Made by a program: the position numbers and the translations under genes. The notes under the pieces were generated by a model. That model was given only the letters and a program-made list of their open reading frames with translations, made no database searches and was not told the DNA's origin. Positions 42,287 through 52,380 of a stretch of 64,000 nt of DNA are shown here, one piece after another; the first letter of the stretch is position 1; each line of letters starts with the position of its first letter. This stretch comes from Clostridia bacterium (GTDB lineage Bacteria > Bacillota_A > Clostridia > Christensenellales > Aristaeellaceae): NCBI GenBank assembly GCA_017525805.1, contig JAFXSH010000100.1, positions 1 through 64,000 of the forward strand. Reading direction: 5' to 3'.

Positions 42287-43309
42287 TTATTGGATTTCAT
42301 CCGGCGTCAGGACGGCCAGAAAAATCCCTTCGTAGGCGTCCTGCTCGCCGCCCTCGAAGAGGCAGGCGATATTTCCATCCGGCAGCAGGGTCAAATCGCT
42401 GTATGCGGCGGGGCCGGAGTGGATCACCGTGCCCGCGCTCCAGGTTTCGCCGCCGTCCGTGCTTTTGCGCACGGTCAGGCGCTGGCGTTCCTTGCTGTCG
42501 GCGGCGTTGCAGAAGTACAGCGTATTTCCAACGGCCAAGGCGGTTCCCTGGCAAACGGGGTCCGGCAATTGGGAATCCAGGCGCAGATTCTGCCAGGAGA
42601 TACCCTCGTCCGCGGACCAGGCGGCGGCACGCGCCCCTTTGCCGTGATAGCTGCGCATATTGATATACAGCCGCCCGTCCGGCAGTTGGGCCAGGGAGCA
42701 TTCGTTGGTGTTTTCGCCCACGTCGCCGCCCACGCGCCAGGTCATTCCGTGATCATCGGAATAAACCGTGTGGGAAATATAAGGCCCAGAGCCGCCCTCT
42801 GGCTTTTTTACCGCGTGATTGCAGGGAATGATCAGCCGTCCGCTTTTCAGCTGCGCGCCGTGGCAGGGCCCCATGGCGTACCAGGTCCAATCCTTGGGCT
42901 TTACCTGATCCGTCAGGTCAATCAGCTCGCTCCAGGTGCTGCCGCCGTCCCGGCTGCTGGCGCAGACTACCGTGCGGCCCGCCCCTTCCCACAGGATTTT
43001 TACTTCGCCGTCTTCCTTTAGATTTCCGTTCATCAGCAGCCAAAGCACGCCTGTGTCCCGATCGTAAACGGGGACGGGATTGTTCAGGGTATTTTTGCCG
43101 AACTGCGCCACGGGGAAGAGGGGGCCGAAGCTCGCCCCGCCGTCGTCGCTGATTCGTGCCACGATGTCGATGGAGCCGTTGTCGCCCATGTTTTCCAGCC
43201 GTCCCTCAGCAAAAGCGATGACCCGGCCAGTGTCAAGGGTGATCATCGCGGGAATGCGGTAGCCGTGATACGGGCCCTCTCCGGTGCGGTAGAGGCATTG
43301 AAGCTCCAT
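42287..43309 (-). CDS. Exo-alpha-sialidase without signal peptide
   Basis: 340 residues from the ATG at 43309 (GAAGGAAGG upstream). It shows the sialidase YRIP motif (Arg18 of the triad) and five Asp boxes: SDDGGASF (54), SRDGGSTW (119), SDDHGMTW (184), SADEGISW (232), STDGGETW (283). Glu203 in NECSL, Arg219 in NMRSY, and Tyr303 in AYSDL fit the catalytic Glu-Tyr pair and the triad. There is no signal peptide or carbohydrate-binding module, so it should act on imported sialylated oligosaccharides. No nan operon adjoins. It lies 71 bp after the RNase J gene. Confidence 0.88.
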   Translation of the reverse strand: MELQCLYRTGEGPYHGYRIPAMITLDTGRVIAFAEGRLENMGDNGSIDIVARISDDGGASFGPLFPVAQFGKNTLNNPVPVYDRDTGVLWLLMNGNLKEDGEVKILWEGAGRTVVCASSRDGGSTWSELIDLTDQVKPKDWTWYAMGPCHGAQLKSGRLIIPCNHAVKKPEGGSGPYISHTVYSDDHGMTWRVGGDVGENTNECSLAQLPDGRLYINMRSYHGKGARAAAWSADEGISWQNLRLDSQLPDPVCQGTALAVGNTLYFCNAADSKERQRLTVRKSTDGGETWSAGTVIHSGPAAYSDLTLLPDGNIACLFEGGEQDAYEGIFLAVLTPDEIQ

Positions 43310-43337
43310 AGCGTTTCCTTCCTTCATAATGCAAGGA

Positions 43338-43360
43338 CCGCGGCAGAATCTGTGCCGCGG
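43338..43360. other. Hairpin between RNase J gene and sialidase gene
   Basis: CCGCGGCA/TGCCGCGG, perfect 8-bp arms with a 7-nt loop. No T run on the minus strand, so it may be a partial terminator or processing site. Confidence 0.55.
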
Positions 43361-43379
43361 CCTCAAAAAGACCTATGGG

Positions 43380-45044
43380 TCAGCCCAAATCCACGATGAT
43401 GGGCAGGATCATGGGATTGCGCTTGATCTTTTCGTAAATATACCGGTGCAGTTCGTCCTTGATGCGGTTCTTGATGCTGGGCCAGTCGCTGCCCTCGATG
43501 CGGCCATAGGAGGCGATGATGCTTCGCACCACTTCCCGGGTGCATTCGATGATATCCTCGTTTTCCCGCACGTACACGAAGCCGCGGGAAATCACGTCCG
43601 GCCCGGAAACCAGCACGCCGTTGGTGCGGTCGAAAGCCATGGCCACGATGATCAGGCCGTCCTGGGAGAGATGCTTGCGGTCCCTAAGCACCACGTTGCC
43701 CACGTCGCCGATGCCCAGGCCGTCCACCAGCACTTCGCCGGTGGGCACCGTACCGGCGATGGCCAAGCTGTCCTGGCTCATTTCGATCACCTGACCGGCG
43801 GCGGGCAGCACGATGTTCTTGCGGTCCATGCCCATGGCTTCGGCCAGTTCCGCGTGCTGCCACAGCATGCGGTATTCGCCGTGCACGGGAATGAAATACT
43901 TGGGCCGGGTCAGGGCGTGCATCAGCTTGATTTCTTCCTGGCAGGCGTGGCCGGAAACGTGCACCTCGGCCATGGCCTCGTAAATCACTTCGGCGCCGCA
44001 GCGATAAAGCTGATTGATGACCCGGGAAACGAATTTTTCGTTGCCGGGAATGGGCGTTGCAGAAATGATCACCTTGTCGCTGGGCTTGATCTGGAGCTTG
44101 CGATGTTCAGAGAAAGCCATGCGGGTCAGGCCGCTCATGGGTTCGCCTTGGCTGCCGGTGGTGAGAATCAGCAGCTCGTCGTCCCGGTAATTGTCCAGAT
44201 CGTCCACTTCCAAATAGTATTCGTCGGGGATCACCAATTCGCCAAGCTGCATGGCTACCCGGCTGACGGAAATCATGCTGCGGCCCACGAAGCATACCTT
44301 GCGGCCGAAGCGGATGCCGCTGTCGATCACCTGCTGCAGGCGGTTGATGTTGCTGGCGAACATGGCCACGATCACCCGGCCCTGGGCGTTGCGGAACTGA
44401 TTGATGAAGGTTTCGCCGATCTTGCGTTCACTCATGGTATAGCCGGGCCGTTCGATATTGGTGCTTTCGCACAGCAGGGCCAGCACCCCGGCGTCCCCCG
44501 CCATGGCCAGAGAGCTGATATCGGTCACTTCTTTATCAACGGGGGTAAAGTCGATCTTAAAGTCGCCGGAATGCACGATCACCCCGGCTGGGCATTTGAT
44601 GATCAAGGCGCAGGCCCCGGGGATGGAATGGCTCACCTTGATAAATTTTACGGTAAACTGGCCGATGGTCACTTCGTCCCGCGGCACGATAGGGTTCATT
44701 TGGATATCGTTTACCCGGTGTTCCCGCAGCTTCAGGTCGATCAGCGCCAATGTCAGCCTCGTGCCCCATATGGGGGCTGGCACTTGCTGCAGCACGTAGG
44801 GTGTGGCGCCGATATGGTCCTCATGACCGTGGGTGAACACATAGCCGCGCACCCGGTTTTTGTTGGCGGCCAGGTAGGAAGCGTCCGGTATTACCAGATC
44901 GATGCCCAGCATATCGTCGTTGGGGAAAATGGAGCCGCAGTCCACCACCAGGATATCATCTTCATATTCAATGGCGGTCATGTTTTTGCCGATTTCATCG
45001 ACGCCGCCCAGCGGTATAATCCGCACTTTGGGAAATTGGGACAT
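43380..45044 (-). CDS. rnj: Ribonuclease J
   Basis: 554 residues, full length. The metallo-beta-lactamase core has FTHGHEDHIG (Zn ligands), VHSGDFKIDF, and the beta-CASP block with SGHACQEEIKLM. The C-terminal dimerisation domain is intact. RNase J is a 5'-3' exonuclease and endonuclease central to mRNA decay in Firmicutes. GGAGG precedes the ATG by about 8 nt. The leader is about 120 nt and may be regulatory. Confidence 0.95.
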   Translation of the reverse strand: MSQFPKVRIIPLGGVDEIGKNMTAIEYEDDILVVDCGSIFPNDDMLGIDLVIPDASYLAANKNRVRGYVFTHGHEDHIGATPYVLQQVPAPIWGTRLTLALIDLKLREHRVNDIQMNPIVPRDEVTIGQFTVKFIKVSHSIPGACALIIKCPAGVIVHSGDFKIDFTPVDKEVTDISSLAMAGDAGVLALLCESTNIERPGYTMSERKIGETFINQFRNAQGRVIVAMFASNINRLQQVIDSGIRFGRKVCFVGRSMISVSRVAMQLGELVIPDEYYLEVDDLDNYRDDELLILTTGSQGEPMSGLTRMAFSEHRKLQIKPSDKVIISATPIPGNEKFVSRVINQLYRCGAEVIYEAMAEVHVSGHACQEEIKLMHALTRPKYFIPVHGEYRMLWQHAELAEAMGMDRKNIVLPAAGQVIEMSQDSLAIAGTVPTGEVLVDGLGIGDVGNVVLRDRKHLSQDGLIIVAMAFDRTNGVLVSGPDVISRGFVYVRENEDIIECTREVVRSIIASYGRIEGSDWPSIKNRIKDELHRYIYEKIKRNPMILPIIVDLG

Positions 45045-45436
45045 AAAATCCTCCTTCCTTTTTCCATGCCCGGTATAAGCTTTTTATCAAAAACGCTTTC
45101 AGCGAACGGATTCTGACTTGAATCGGGGGAGACAGGATCATACAGAAAGAATCTACCACCAATCTTAACTTATTATAACACATTGCGGACGAAATTACCA
45201 GTGTGATTTATTTCATAAATACTGCCTATGTTTCTGTGCGAATATGAATAAAATGCACAAAAGACGGCTTTTATCAGGCCGTTTTTTCCATCCCGAAAAA
45301 TTTTGCTTGCGAGGTTCGGCCCGGCTGTAAAAATTCGCGCCGGGGTTGCTATGGGGGTGTCTCGCGTGATATAATAAAAGATGGTGTTGTGTGCCTATGC
45401 AGGACGCGGCGCCAATCGATATCAAGGAGAAAAAGC
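45045..45436. promoter_or_regulatory. 392-bp divergent regulatory gap between RNase J gene and secA
   Basis: Minus strand: extended -10 TGTTATAAT (TATAAT at 45177-45172) for the RNase J gene. Plus strand: TTGCTA (45346-45351), 18-nt spacer, TATAAT (45370-45375) for secA. In between, ACGGC/GCCGT with a T run (45264-45288) looks like a short terminator serving no annotated gene. No ORF worth calling was found. Confidence 0.6.
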
Positions 45437-48214
45437 ATGCTGGAATTTATAAAGAAAGCCCTGGGCCTGGGCAACGACGCCCAGCTCAAGCCTTTGCTCA
45501 AGATTGCCGACCAGATCGACGCTTTAGAGCCCCAGATGGAAAAGCTGACCGACGCGCAGCTGGCCGCGAAAACGGAAGAATTCAAAACCCGCTACAAGGG
45601 CGGGGAAAAACTGGACCATATGCTGCCCGAAGCCTTCGCCGTGGTGCGGGAGGGCGCAAAGCGCACCTTGGGCATGCGCCCCTTTCGGGTGCAGATGATC
45701 GGCGGCATCGTGCTGCATCAGGGCCGCATCGCCGAAATGAAAACCGGTGAAGGAAAGACCCTCACCGCTACCCTGCCCGCGTACCTCAACGCCATCGCGG
45801 GGGAGGGTGTGCATATCGTTACCGTGAACGACTACCTGGCCTCCTTCCAGGGGGAGGAAATGGGCAAGCTGTACCGCTTCCTGGGCCTGTCCGTTGGCAT
45901 CATCGTGCACGATCTGGACAATGCCCAGCGCAAGGAAGCCTACGCCGCCGATATCACCTATGGCACCAACAATGAAATGGGCTTTGACTATCTGCGCGAC
46001 AATATGGTGCTGTATGAAAAGGACATGGTGCAGCGGGGACACGCCTTCGCCATCGTGGACGAGGTGGACTCCATCCTCATCGACGAGGCACGCACCCCCC
46101 TGATTATTTCCGGCCAGGGCGAAAAAGCCACCGATATGTACGATCGGGCGGATAGGTTCGTTTCCCGCCTGAAAGCCGAAGAAGATTATCACGTGGAGGA
46201 AAAGGACAAGGCCGTCACCTTCACCGAGGAAGGCACCCGCAAAGCCGAATCCGCTTTCAACATCGAAAACCTGTCCGATCCCGAAAACAACGACCTGAAC
46301 CATTATTTGATCCAGGCTTTAAAGGCCAACGCCATCATGAAGCGGGACGTGGATTACGTGGTCCAGAACGGCGAAGTGGTGATCGTGGACGAGTTCACGG
46401 GCCGTTTGATGGTGGGCCGCCGGTTTTCGGACGGCCTGCACCAGGCCATCGAGGCCAAGGAACACGTGAAGGTGGAACGGGAAAGCAAGACCCTCGCCAC
46501 CATCACCTTCCAGAATTACTTCCGTATGTACAAAAAACTGTCCGGCATGACCGGTACGGCCAAGACCGAAGAAACGGAATTCCAGGGCATTTATAACCTG
46601 GACGTGGTGCAGGTGCCCACCAACAAGCCCATGATCCGCCAGGACATGAACGACGTGATCTACCGTTCCAAGAAGGGCAAATACAAGGCCGTGGTGGACG
46701 AGATCATCAAGCGCCACGAAACGGGCCAGCCCATCCTGGTGGGTACGGTGAGCGTCGAGGTCAGCGAACTTTTGAGCCATATGCTGGACATGCGGGGTAT
46801 CCAGCATGAAGTGCTGAACGCCAAGCAGCACGCCCGCGAAGCTTCCATCGTAGCCCAGGCGGGCCACTATGGGGCCGTCACCATCGCCACCAACATGGCG
46901 GGCCGCGGCACGGACATCCTGCTGGGCGGCAACCCGGACTTTATGGCCCGGCGTACCATGCGGCAGGAGGAAGTGCCCGAAGACATCATCGAAGCGGCCA
47001 CCGGCTTCAATGAAAACGTCAGCGAAGAAATCTTAGAAGCCCGGAAGCATTACCAGGAATTGAAAGCGGAATACAAAAAGACCACCGACGTGGAGCACGA
47101 TAAGGTGGTAGCCGTGGGCGGCCTGCACATCATCGGCACCGAGCGCCATGAAAGCCGCCGTATCGACAACCAGCTCCGCGGCCGCGCGGGCCGCCAGGGC
47201 GACCCCGGCTCCAGCCAGTTCTTCATCGCCCTGGAGGACGATTTGATGCGCCTCTTCGGCGGCGAACGCATCCAGCCCCTGATCGAAAAATTGGGCATGG
47301 ACGAGGATACCCCCTTAGAAGCGGGCATGCTCACCAAGCAGATCGAAAACGCCCAGAAACGGGTGGAAAGCCGGAACTATGAGATCCGTAAGCACGTGCT
47401 GCAATACGACGACGTGATGAACCAGCAGCGCGGCGTGATCTACGGCCAGCGCCATCAGGTGCTCCGGGGCGAGGACATGCAGGGCGTAGTCGCCACCATG
47501 CGCGACGCCCTCATCGACGAAGCCTGCACCCGGTTCTTAGCGGGCGAAAAGAACAGCGAATGGGATTTGAACGGCTTAAAGGATTATCTGGAACGGCTGT
47601 GCGTGCCTCACGGGTACATCGACGCCAACAAGGATTCCTTCGCGGGCTTCAAGAAGGAAGACGCCGCCGGGTTCCTGAAAAAAGCCGCCGTCCGGTTCTA
47701 TGAGGAGCGGGAGCAGGAACTCACGGGCCTTGGCATCGATATGCGCAAGCTGGAACGCAATGTGCTTTTGCGCGCTGTGGACATGCGCTGGATGGATCAT
47801 ATCGACGCTATGGATCAGCTGCGGGACGGCATCGGCCTGCGTGCCTACGCCCAGCGCGACCCCGTGAACGAATACAAGCTGGAAAGCTACGATATGTTTG
47901 AGGAAATGGTGCACCTGATCCGGGAGGATACCGTGCGCTACCTCTATCAGATTCGCATTGAAAAAGCGCCGGAACGCCAGGCCACCGCCAAAGTGACCGG
48001 CACCAACCAGTCCGCCGAGGGAGGCGCGCCCGTGCAGCGTCAGGCGGCGCGGCTGAACGCAAGGCTCAACAACCGGCCTACGGTCAACAACGGCCCCGTC
48101 CAGCAGCCCGTGAAGGTAGGCAAGAAAGTGGGCCGCAACGATCCCTGTCCCTGCGGCAGCGGCAAGAAGTATAAGAACTGCTGCGGACGGAACCAGGGCG
48201 TGAGCGAGGAATGA
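45437..48214 (+). CDS. secA: Preprotein translocase ATPase SecA
   Basis: 925 residues from the ATG at 45437 (AAGGAGAAA upstream). Walker A is [11 protein letters not shown], Walker [18 protein letters not shown], followed by the preprotein crosslinking domain and second motor domain with [14 protein letters not shown]. The C-terminal tail has the zinc motif [14 protein letters not shown] that binds SecB or ribosomes. It drives secretion of the many signal-peptide proteins in this window. It is followed by hairpin repeat copy 3 and a secreted protein gene. Confidence 0.97.
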   Translation: MLEFIKKALGLGNDAQLKPLLKIADQIDALEPQMEKLTDAQLAAKTEEFKTRYKGGEKLDHMLPEAFAVVREGAKRTLGMRPFRVQMIGGIVLHQGRIAEMKTGEGKTLTATLPAYLNAIAGEGVHIVTVNDYLASFQGEEMGKLYRFLGLSVGIIVHDLDNAQRKEAYAADITYGTNNEMGFDYLRDNMVLYEKDMVQRGHAFAIVDEVDSILIDEARTPLIISGQGEKATDMYDRADRFVSRLKAEEDYHVEEKDKAVTFTEEGTRKAESAFNIENLSDPENNDLNHYLIQALKANAIMKRDVDYVVQNGEVVIVDEFTGRLMVGRRFSDGLHQAIEAKEHVKVERESKTLATITFQNYFRMYKKLSGMTGTAKTEETEFQGIYNLDVVQVPTNKPMIRQDMNDVIYRSKKGKYKAVVDEIIKRHETGQPILVGTVSVEVSELLSHMLDMRGIQHEVLNAKQHAREASIVAQAGHYGAVTIATNMAGRGTDILLGGNPDFMARRTMRQEEVPEDIIEAATGFNENVSEEILEARKHYQELKAEYKKTTDVEHDKVVAVGGLHIIGTERHESRRIDNQLRGRAGRQGDPGSSQFFIALEDDLMRLFGGERIQPLIEKLGMDEDTPLEAGMLTKQIENAQKRVESRNYEIRKHVLQYDDVMNQQRGVIYGQRHQVLRGEDMQGVVATMRDALIDEACTRFLAGEKNSEWDLNGLKDYLERLCVPHGYIDANKDSFAGFKKEDAAGFLKKAAVRFYEEREQELTGLGIDMRKLERNVLLRAVDMRWMDHIDAMDQLRDGIGLRAYAQRDPVNEYKLESYDMFEEMVHLIREDTVRYLYQIRIEKAPERQATAKVTGTNQSAEGGAPVQRQAARLNARLNNRPTVNNGPVQQPVKVGKKVGRNDPCPCGSGKKYKNCCGRNQGVSEE

Positions 48215-48220
48215 GTTTTT

Positions 48221-48280
48221 CTGGGGGAACCATTCTTTGTTGCCAAAGAATGGTTCCCCCAAACCCTCTCCAAGAAAGCA
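48221..48280 (+). repeat. Gene-end hairpin repeat, copy 3
   Basis: GGGGGAACCATTCTTTG (48223-48239) and its complement (48244-48260), 17 bp perfect, TTGC loop. The tail is ACCCTCTCCAAGAAAGCA. It begins 6 nt after the secA stop. Confidence 0.85.
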
Positions 48281-48299
48281 ATAAAAAGGAGGAATCCGT

Positions 48300-49148
48300 A
48301 TGAAACGTTTGTACTGTGTATTGGTTGCCCTGTGCTTCCTATGCTGCGCCGCAGTTCCGGGCATGGCGGAAGCGTATGGGGAAGACTGGACGCTGTTTGA
48401 AAGCCGCTTCGGGTTTACCCTGTGGTATCCGGAGGATCAATTGGACTTATGGACCGACGATTGGCTGGAGGAAACGGCGGAATGCTTCTGCCCCTGGGAC
48501 GATGAATCCGGCGTAGCGGAATTGGTGTGCCGGGGCAGCCGCTATTCCGCCATGATGTGGGACGATTATACCCGGATCAGCGACGATGATCTGGACGCCG
48601 ATTTTGGCCTGCCCTTTGAAGTGACGGCTTACACCGACGGGGAAACCATCGCGGAACAGTGGATTGTGTCCGCGCCGGACGCCGATTACGTGTTCATCAT
48701 CGAATACGAAGCGGGCGATTATCAGGGCTGGGCCCCCCTGTTCCACGCCGTGCTGGAAACCCTGGAATTCCCGGACCAGCCCGCTGAAAACGCCGATTTC
48801 CGCGTAGACTTTTACCAGGGCGGCGCGGCGGGCATGCAGTTCACCGACTTGGCGGTGGATGAGGACGCGGACCCCTTCGTGCTCGTCCCCCTGCGGGAAA
48901 TGCAGGATTTTGCGCTGGAATACCTGGATTGGGATTTCGATACCATGACGCCCACCGTCGAAATGACGCTGTATGCCGCCGCGTACCTTGCACCCGGCAA
49001 CAACCTGCGCGTTTCCTGTTATTTTGAGGACTTTATGCCCAACCTGCGCGTGCGCTACACCGACGCGGAGGGGGAAGACCAATGCTTCTATCTGCTCCAG
49101 AGCGGCCGGGACGGCTCTCTGATGCTGCTTACCGAGAGCGAGCTTTGA
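48300..49148 (+). CDS. Secreted acidic protein of unknown function
   Basis: 282 residues with AAAGGAGG upstream. The signal peptide MKRLYCVLVALCFLCC is cleaved near GMAEA. The mature protein is strongly acidic and rich in Trp, Tyr and Asp (DWTLFESRFGFTLWYPEDQ). It has no recognised domain and no lipobox. The segment opening resembles the small secreted protein at 4613 in having a signal then a FGF-type strand (SRFGFTLWYP against GFGFHLGDW), suggesting a shared lineage-specific fold. Function unknown. Confidence 0.75.
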   Translation: MKRLYCVLVALCFLCCAAVPGMAEAYGEDWTLFESRFGFTLWYPEDQLDLWTDDWLEETAECFCPWDDESGVAELVCRGSRYSAMMWDDYTRISDDDLDADFGLPFEVTAYTDGETIAEQWIVSAPDADYVFIIEYEAGDYQGWAPLFHAVLETLEFPDQPAENADFRVDFYQGGAAGMQFTDLAVDEDADPFVLVPLREMQDFALEYLDWDFDTMTPTVEMTLYAAAYLAPGNNLRVSCYFEDFMPNLRVRYTDAEGEDQCFYLLQSGRDGSLMLLTESEL

Positions 49149-49220
49149 AAGAATCCTGCTTTCCTTTGTGACGGTTGCCACAACGGAGCTTGGAGTATTA
49201 ACGCTAACCCACCATAGTAA

Positions 49221-49250
49221 ACTCCACTCTCCACACTCCAAACTCCACAC
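49221..49250. repeat. Short tandem CTCCAC-type repeat
   Basis: Four iterations of ACTCCA-like units (ACTCCACT, CTCCAC, ACTCCAA, ACTCCAC) in the 125-bp gap before prfB. Simple-sequence repeat; role unknown. The rest of the gap is plain leader. Confidence 0.5.
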
Positions 49251-49273
49251 TTTATGAAAAGGAGAGATGAACC

Positions 49274-50383
49274 ATGATTTTAGAATTAGACCAATATACC
49301 CAGCGGGTGGACGCCCTGCGCGGCCAGCTCAAGGAAGTGGGCGAAGGGCTGCACATGGACGACATGGATCGGGAATTGCAGGAACTGCGGGAAGAAATGA
49401 ACGCCGACGGCTTCTGGGATAATCTGGAACGCTCCACCCACGTGAACCGCCGCATCGCCAACCTGGAGGGCAAAATCAAGCATTACAATTCCCTGGTGTC
49501 CGGCTGCGACGACGTGGAAACCATGATGGAGCTGGCGCAGGAGGAAGACGACGCTTCCATGGTGGAGGAAGCCGGGGCGGAAATCGAGCGCCTGGAAAAG
49601 GAAACGGAAGCCTTGGCCCTGGAGACCCTCATGCGGGGCCATTATGATGATAACGACGCCGTGCTCTCTCTCCACGCGGGCGCTGGCGGCACCGAGGCCC
49701 AGGACTGGACCAGCATGCTCTACCGCATGTATACAAGATACTGCGAGCGCATGGGCTTTACCGTCAAATTATTGGATTTGCTGGACGGGGACGAGGCGGG
49801 CATCAAGTCCGTCACCTTTGAAGTGTCCGGCGACCACGCTTACGGCTACCTGCGCGGGGAAAAGGGCGTGCATCGGCTGGTGCGCATTTCGCCCTTCGAC
49901 GCCAACGCCCGGCGGCACACCTCCTTCGCCTCCCTGGACGTGGCCCCCATGCTGGAAGAGGATGACAGCGAAATCGAAATCGATATGAAGTACGTCCGGG
50001 TGGACACCTACCACTCCTCCGGCGCGGGCGGCCAGAACGTGAACAAGACCTCCTCCGCCGTGCGCATGACCTACGTGAAGGACGACGTGACCATCGTGGT
50101 TTCCTGTCAGACCGAGCGCGACCAGGTGCAGAACCGCGCCACCTGTATCAAGATGCTGAAGGCCAAGCTGCTGGAGCTCCGCGAGCGCGCCAAGGAGCAG
50201 GAAATGGCCGACATCAAGGGCGAAATGAAGAAGATCGAATGGGGCAGCCAGATCCGCTCCTACGTCTTCCAGCCCTATACCATGGTCAAAGATCACCGCA
50301 CCGGCTACGAATCCGGCAACATTGACGATGTGATGGACGGCAACCTGGAAGGGTTCACCACGGCGTATTTGAAGATGCAGTAA
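49274..50383 (+). CDS. prfB: Peptide chain release factor 2, without programmed frameshift
   Basis: 369 residues with AAAGGAGAG upstream. The helical N-terminal domain is followed by the SPF anticodon tripeptide (in VRISPFDANARRHTSF) that selects RF2 stop codons UGA/UAA. The peptidyl-hydrolysis loop SGAGGQNVNKTSSAVR has the GGQ. It reads as one open frame: the early LRGQLKEVGEGL region, where most bacteria have a UGA and CUUUGA slippery site, has none. RF2 levels here are thus not autoregulated by frameshifting. Confidence 0.96.
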   Translation: MILELDQYTQRVDALRGQLKEVGEGLHMDDMDRELQELREEMNADGFWDNLERSTHVNRRIANLEGKIKHYNSLVSGCDDVETMMELAQEEDDASMVEEAGAEIERLEKETEALALETLMRGHYDDNDAVLSLHAGAGGTEAQDWTSMLYRMYTRYCERMGFTVKLLDLLDGDEAGIKSVTFEVSGDHAYGYLRGEKGVHRLVRISPFDANARRHTSFASLDVAPMLEEDDSEIEIDMKYVRVDTYHSSGAGGQNVNKTSSAVRMTYVKDDVTIVVSCQTERDQVQNRATCIKMLKAKLLELRERAKEQEMADIKGEMKKIEWGSQIRSYVFQPYTMVKDHRTGYESGNIDDVMDGNLEGFTTAYLKMQ

Positions 50384-50400
50384 GGGACGGGGGAGATTTT

Positions 50401-50460
50401 GCGAGAAACCTTTCTTTTCGGAAAAAGAAAGGTTTCTCGCGCTCTTTCAAAGAAAACCGC
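50401..50460 (+). repeat. Gene-end hairpin repeat, copy 4
   Basis: GCGAGAAACCTTTCTTTT (50401-50418) and its complement (50423-50440), 18 bp perfect with CGGA loop. The tail is CTCTTTCAAAGAAAACCGC. Most diverged copy. It begins 17 nt after the prfB stop. Confidence 0.75.
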
Positions 50461-50515
50461 CTCGGGATGTTCCTTGATCGTATGCTTGTTTGTTGATTCC
50501 CCGTGGGGATGAGGT

Positions 50516-51229
50516 GTGGATTTGCTGAAAAGAAGCCTGTTTTTTTGTTTGGGGCTGGTGGGGTTTATTTCCTTGCTCTGCTCCATTGCCGCGTCCAGCG
50601 TCACCAATGAAAACCTGATGCAGCAGGGCTTTCTTGGGTACAGCCAGACGGCGCATTTGAACGTTCCTGCCAGCCGGTACGGGGATTACGCCAAGGCCGT
50701 CGCCCAATACCTGGATGGGAAAACGGCGGCTGTGCAGGTAACGAATCCCGAATCCGGGCAGGTGGAAAACGCTTTTTCCGAAAAGGAAAACGCTCATCTT
50801 TCCGACGTGCGGGGCGTCGTGAACGTGCTCAAAATCATCCGTTGGGTCGGGGGCGGGCTGGTGATCGGATTGCTGGCCCTGCTGTATTTCAGGCACAAAG
50901 CCCAGCCCGCGCAATTCTTATCCGACGCTGTGCGGGGCTTCGCCCTTTCTGCCCTGTTCCTGCTGTTCATTGCCACTGTTTTGGCAATTTGGGGCACGGT
51001 GAATTTTGACGGCTTGTTCGTCACCTTCCATAAGCTGATTTTTACAAATAATTTGTGGCTGCTCAATCCCAACATCGATCTGTTGATGGCCCTCATGCCC
51101 CTGGATTTCTTCATCTGGTACGCCGGGGAAATGCTGAAAAGCATGCTGCCCGTGCTGGGCATGATGCTGCTGGTCATCTTCGCATGGCTGAGAATCGGCA
51201 AAACACAAAAGGAAACAGAAACGATATGA
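50516..51229 (+). CDS. TIGR01906/DUF1461 integral membrane protein
   Basis: 237 residues. The pattern fits TIGR01906: a first membrane helix (KRSLFFCLGLVGFISL), a short outer domain with NVPASRYGDYAKAVAQYLDGK and KENAHLSDVRGV, then helices, and near the end KLIFTNNLWLLNPNIDLLMALMPLDFF. Function unknown in the family. The start is GTG 50516; a TTG at 50522 spaced 5 nt from GAGGTG is an alternative. It overlaps tsaD by 4 nt. Confidence 0.85.
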   Translation: MDLLKRSLFFCLGLVGFISLLCSIAASSVTNENLMQQGFLGYSQTAHLNVPASRYGDYAKAVAQYLDGKTAAVQVTNPESGQVENAFSEKENAHLSDVRGVVNVLKIIRWVGGGLVIGLLALLYFRHKAQPAQFLSDAVRGFALSALFLLFIATVLAIWGTVNFDGLFVTFHKLIFTNNLWLLNPNIDLLMALMPLDFFIWYAGEMLKSMLPVLGMMLLVIFAWLRIGKTQKETETI

Positions 51230-52281
51230 CGTATTTTGAAAGCTGCCAACAGCAATTGCCCGAGCTGCAAAAAAAGGATCACATCCGCATTTTGGCCGTC
51301 GAATCCAGCTGCGACGAAACCGCCGCGGCGGTGATCGAGGACGGGCGGAAGATCCTGTCCAACGCCGTGTTCACCCAAATCGACCTGCATGCCCTCTACG
51401 GCGGGGTGGTGCCGGAAATCGCCAGCCGGGCCCACGTGGAAAAGGTCGATCTCATGGTGGATCAGGCGCTGAAAGACGCGGGAATGGAATTAAAAGACGT
51501 GGACGCCATCGCCGTCACCTACGGCCCCGGCCTGGTGGGGGCGCTGCTCATCGGCGTTTCCTGCGCTAAGGCCCTGGCTTTTGCCACGGATAAGCCCCTG
51601 GTGCCGGTCAACCACATCGAGGGCCACATCTGCGCCAATTTCTTAACGCACCCGGACTTGGAACCGCCCTTTGCCTGTCTGGTGGTCAGCGGCGGGCACA
51701 GCCATTTATTCTCGGTGGAGGATTACGGCGTGTTCCGTATCATTGGCCAGACCCAGGACGACGCGGCGGGAGAAGCCTTTGACAAAGCCGCCCGGGTGCT
51801 GAATATCCCCTATCCCGGCGGACCCCTGCTGGATAAGCTGGCCGAAACCGGCGATCCCCACGCCCTGAAACTGCCCCGGCCCAAGACCGAGGGCCGCTAC
51901 GATTATTCCTTCTCCGGCCTGAAAACGGCTTTCATCAACGCGGTCCATAACGCCCGGCAGAAGGGCGAAGCCCTGAACGACGCCGATTTGGCCGCCTCCT
52001 TCCGGGCCGCCGTGGTCTCCTTCCTGGTGGACAAGGCCATGCTGGCGGCGGAAGAACTGAACCTCACCAAAATGGCCCTGGCCGGGGGCGTATCCGCCAA
52101 CAGCCTGCTGCGCCGTGAAATGGAAGCCGCCTGTGCAAGGCGCGGCATTCAATTGTACATGCCCCGCCTGAACCTGTGCGGCGACAACGCCGCTATGATC
52201 GGTTCCGCCGCCTATTATCACCTGATGCGGGGCGAAATCGCCGATCTGACCCTGAACGCGAAGCCAGCCTTGAGATTGTGA
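51226..52281 (+). CDS. tsaD: tRNA N6-adenosine threonylcarbamoyltransferase subunit TsaD
   Basis: 351 residues from the ATG at 51226 (AAAGGAAA upstream), overlapping the previous stop as ATGA. It is an ASKHA-fold ATPase with ILAVESSCDETAAAV, metal site NHIEGHICAN, VSGGHSHLF, and GGVSANSLLR. With TsaB and TsaE it adds the threonylcarbamoyl group to A37 of ANN-decoding tRNAs. TsaB/E are not in this window. The upstream frame is a shadow of the membrane protein. Confidence 0.96.
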   Translation: MTYFESCQQQLPELQKKDHIRILAVESSCDETAAAVIEDGRKILSNAVFTQIDLHALYGGVVPEIASRAHVEKVDLMVDQALKDAGMELKDVDAIAVTYGPGLVGALLIGVSCAKALAFATDKPLVPVNHIEGHICANFLTHPDLEPPFACLVVSGGHSHLFSVEDYGVFRIIGQTQDDAAGEAFDKAARVLNIPYPGGPLLDKLAETGDPHALKLPRPKTEGRYDYSFSGLKTAFINAVHNARQKGEALNDADLAASFRAAVVSFLVDKAMLAAEELNLTKMALAGGVSANSLLRREMEAACARRGIQLYMPRLNLCGDNAAMIGSAAYYHLMRGEIADLTLNAKPALRL

Positions 52282-52286
52282 TATTT

Positions 52287-52350
52287 CTGGGGGAAACCGC
52301 TCTTTGTGGGACAAAGAGCGGTTTCCCCCAGACCCCTTTCCGCGAAAACC
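52287..52350 (+). repeat. Gene-end hairpin repeat, copy 5
   Basis: Arms 52287-52307 and 52311-52331 are 21 bp and perfect, GGG loop. The tail is ACCCCTTTCCGCGAAAACC. It begins 5 nt after the tsaD stop. The arms are nearly identical to copy 1. Confidence 0.85.
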
Positions 52351-52380
52351 TTCCTTGAAGTCCCAAAGGAGGAATATTTC

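Noticed and set aside
43329..45116. 595-codon open frame opposite the RNase J gene
   Set aside because: Same shadow pattern (Gly/His/Asp-rich, no ribosome site); RNase J on the other strand is complete.
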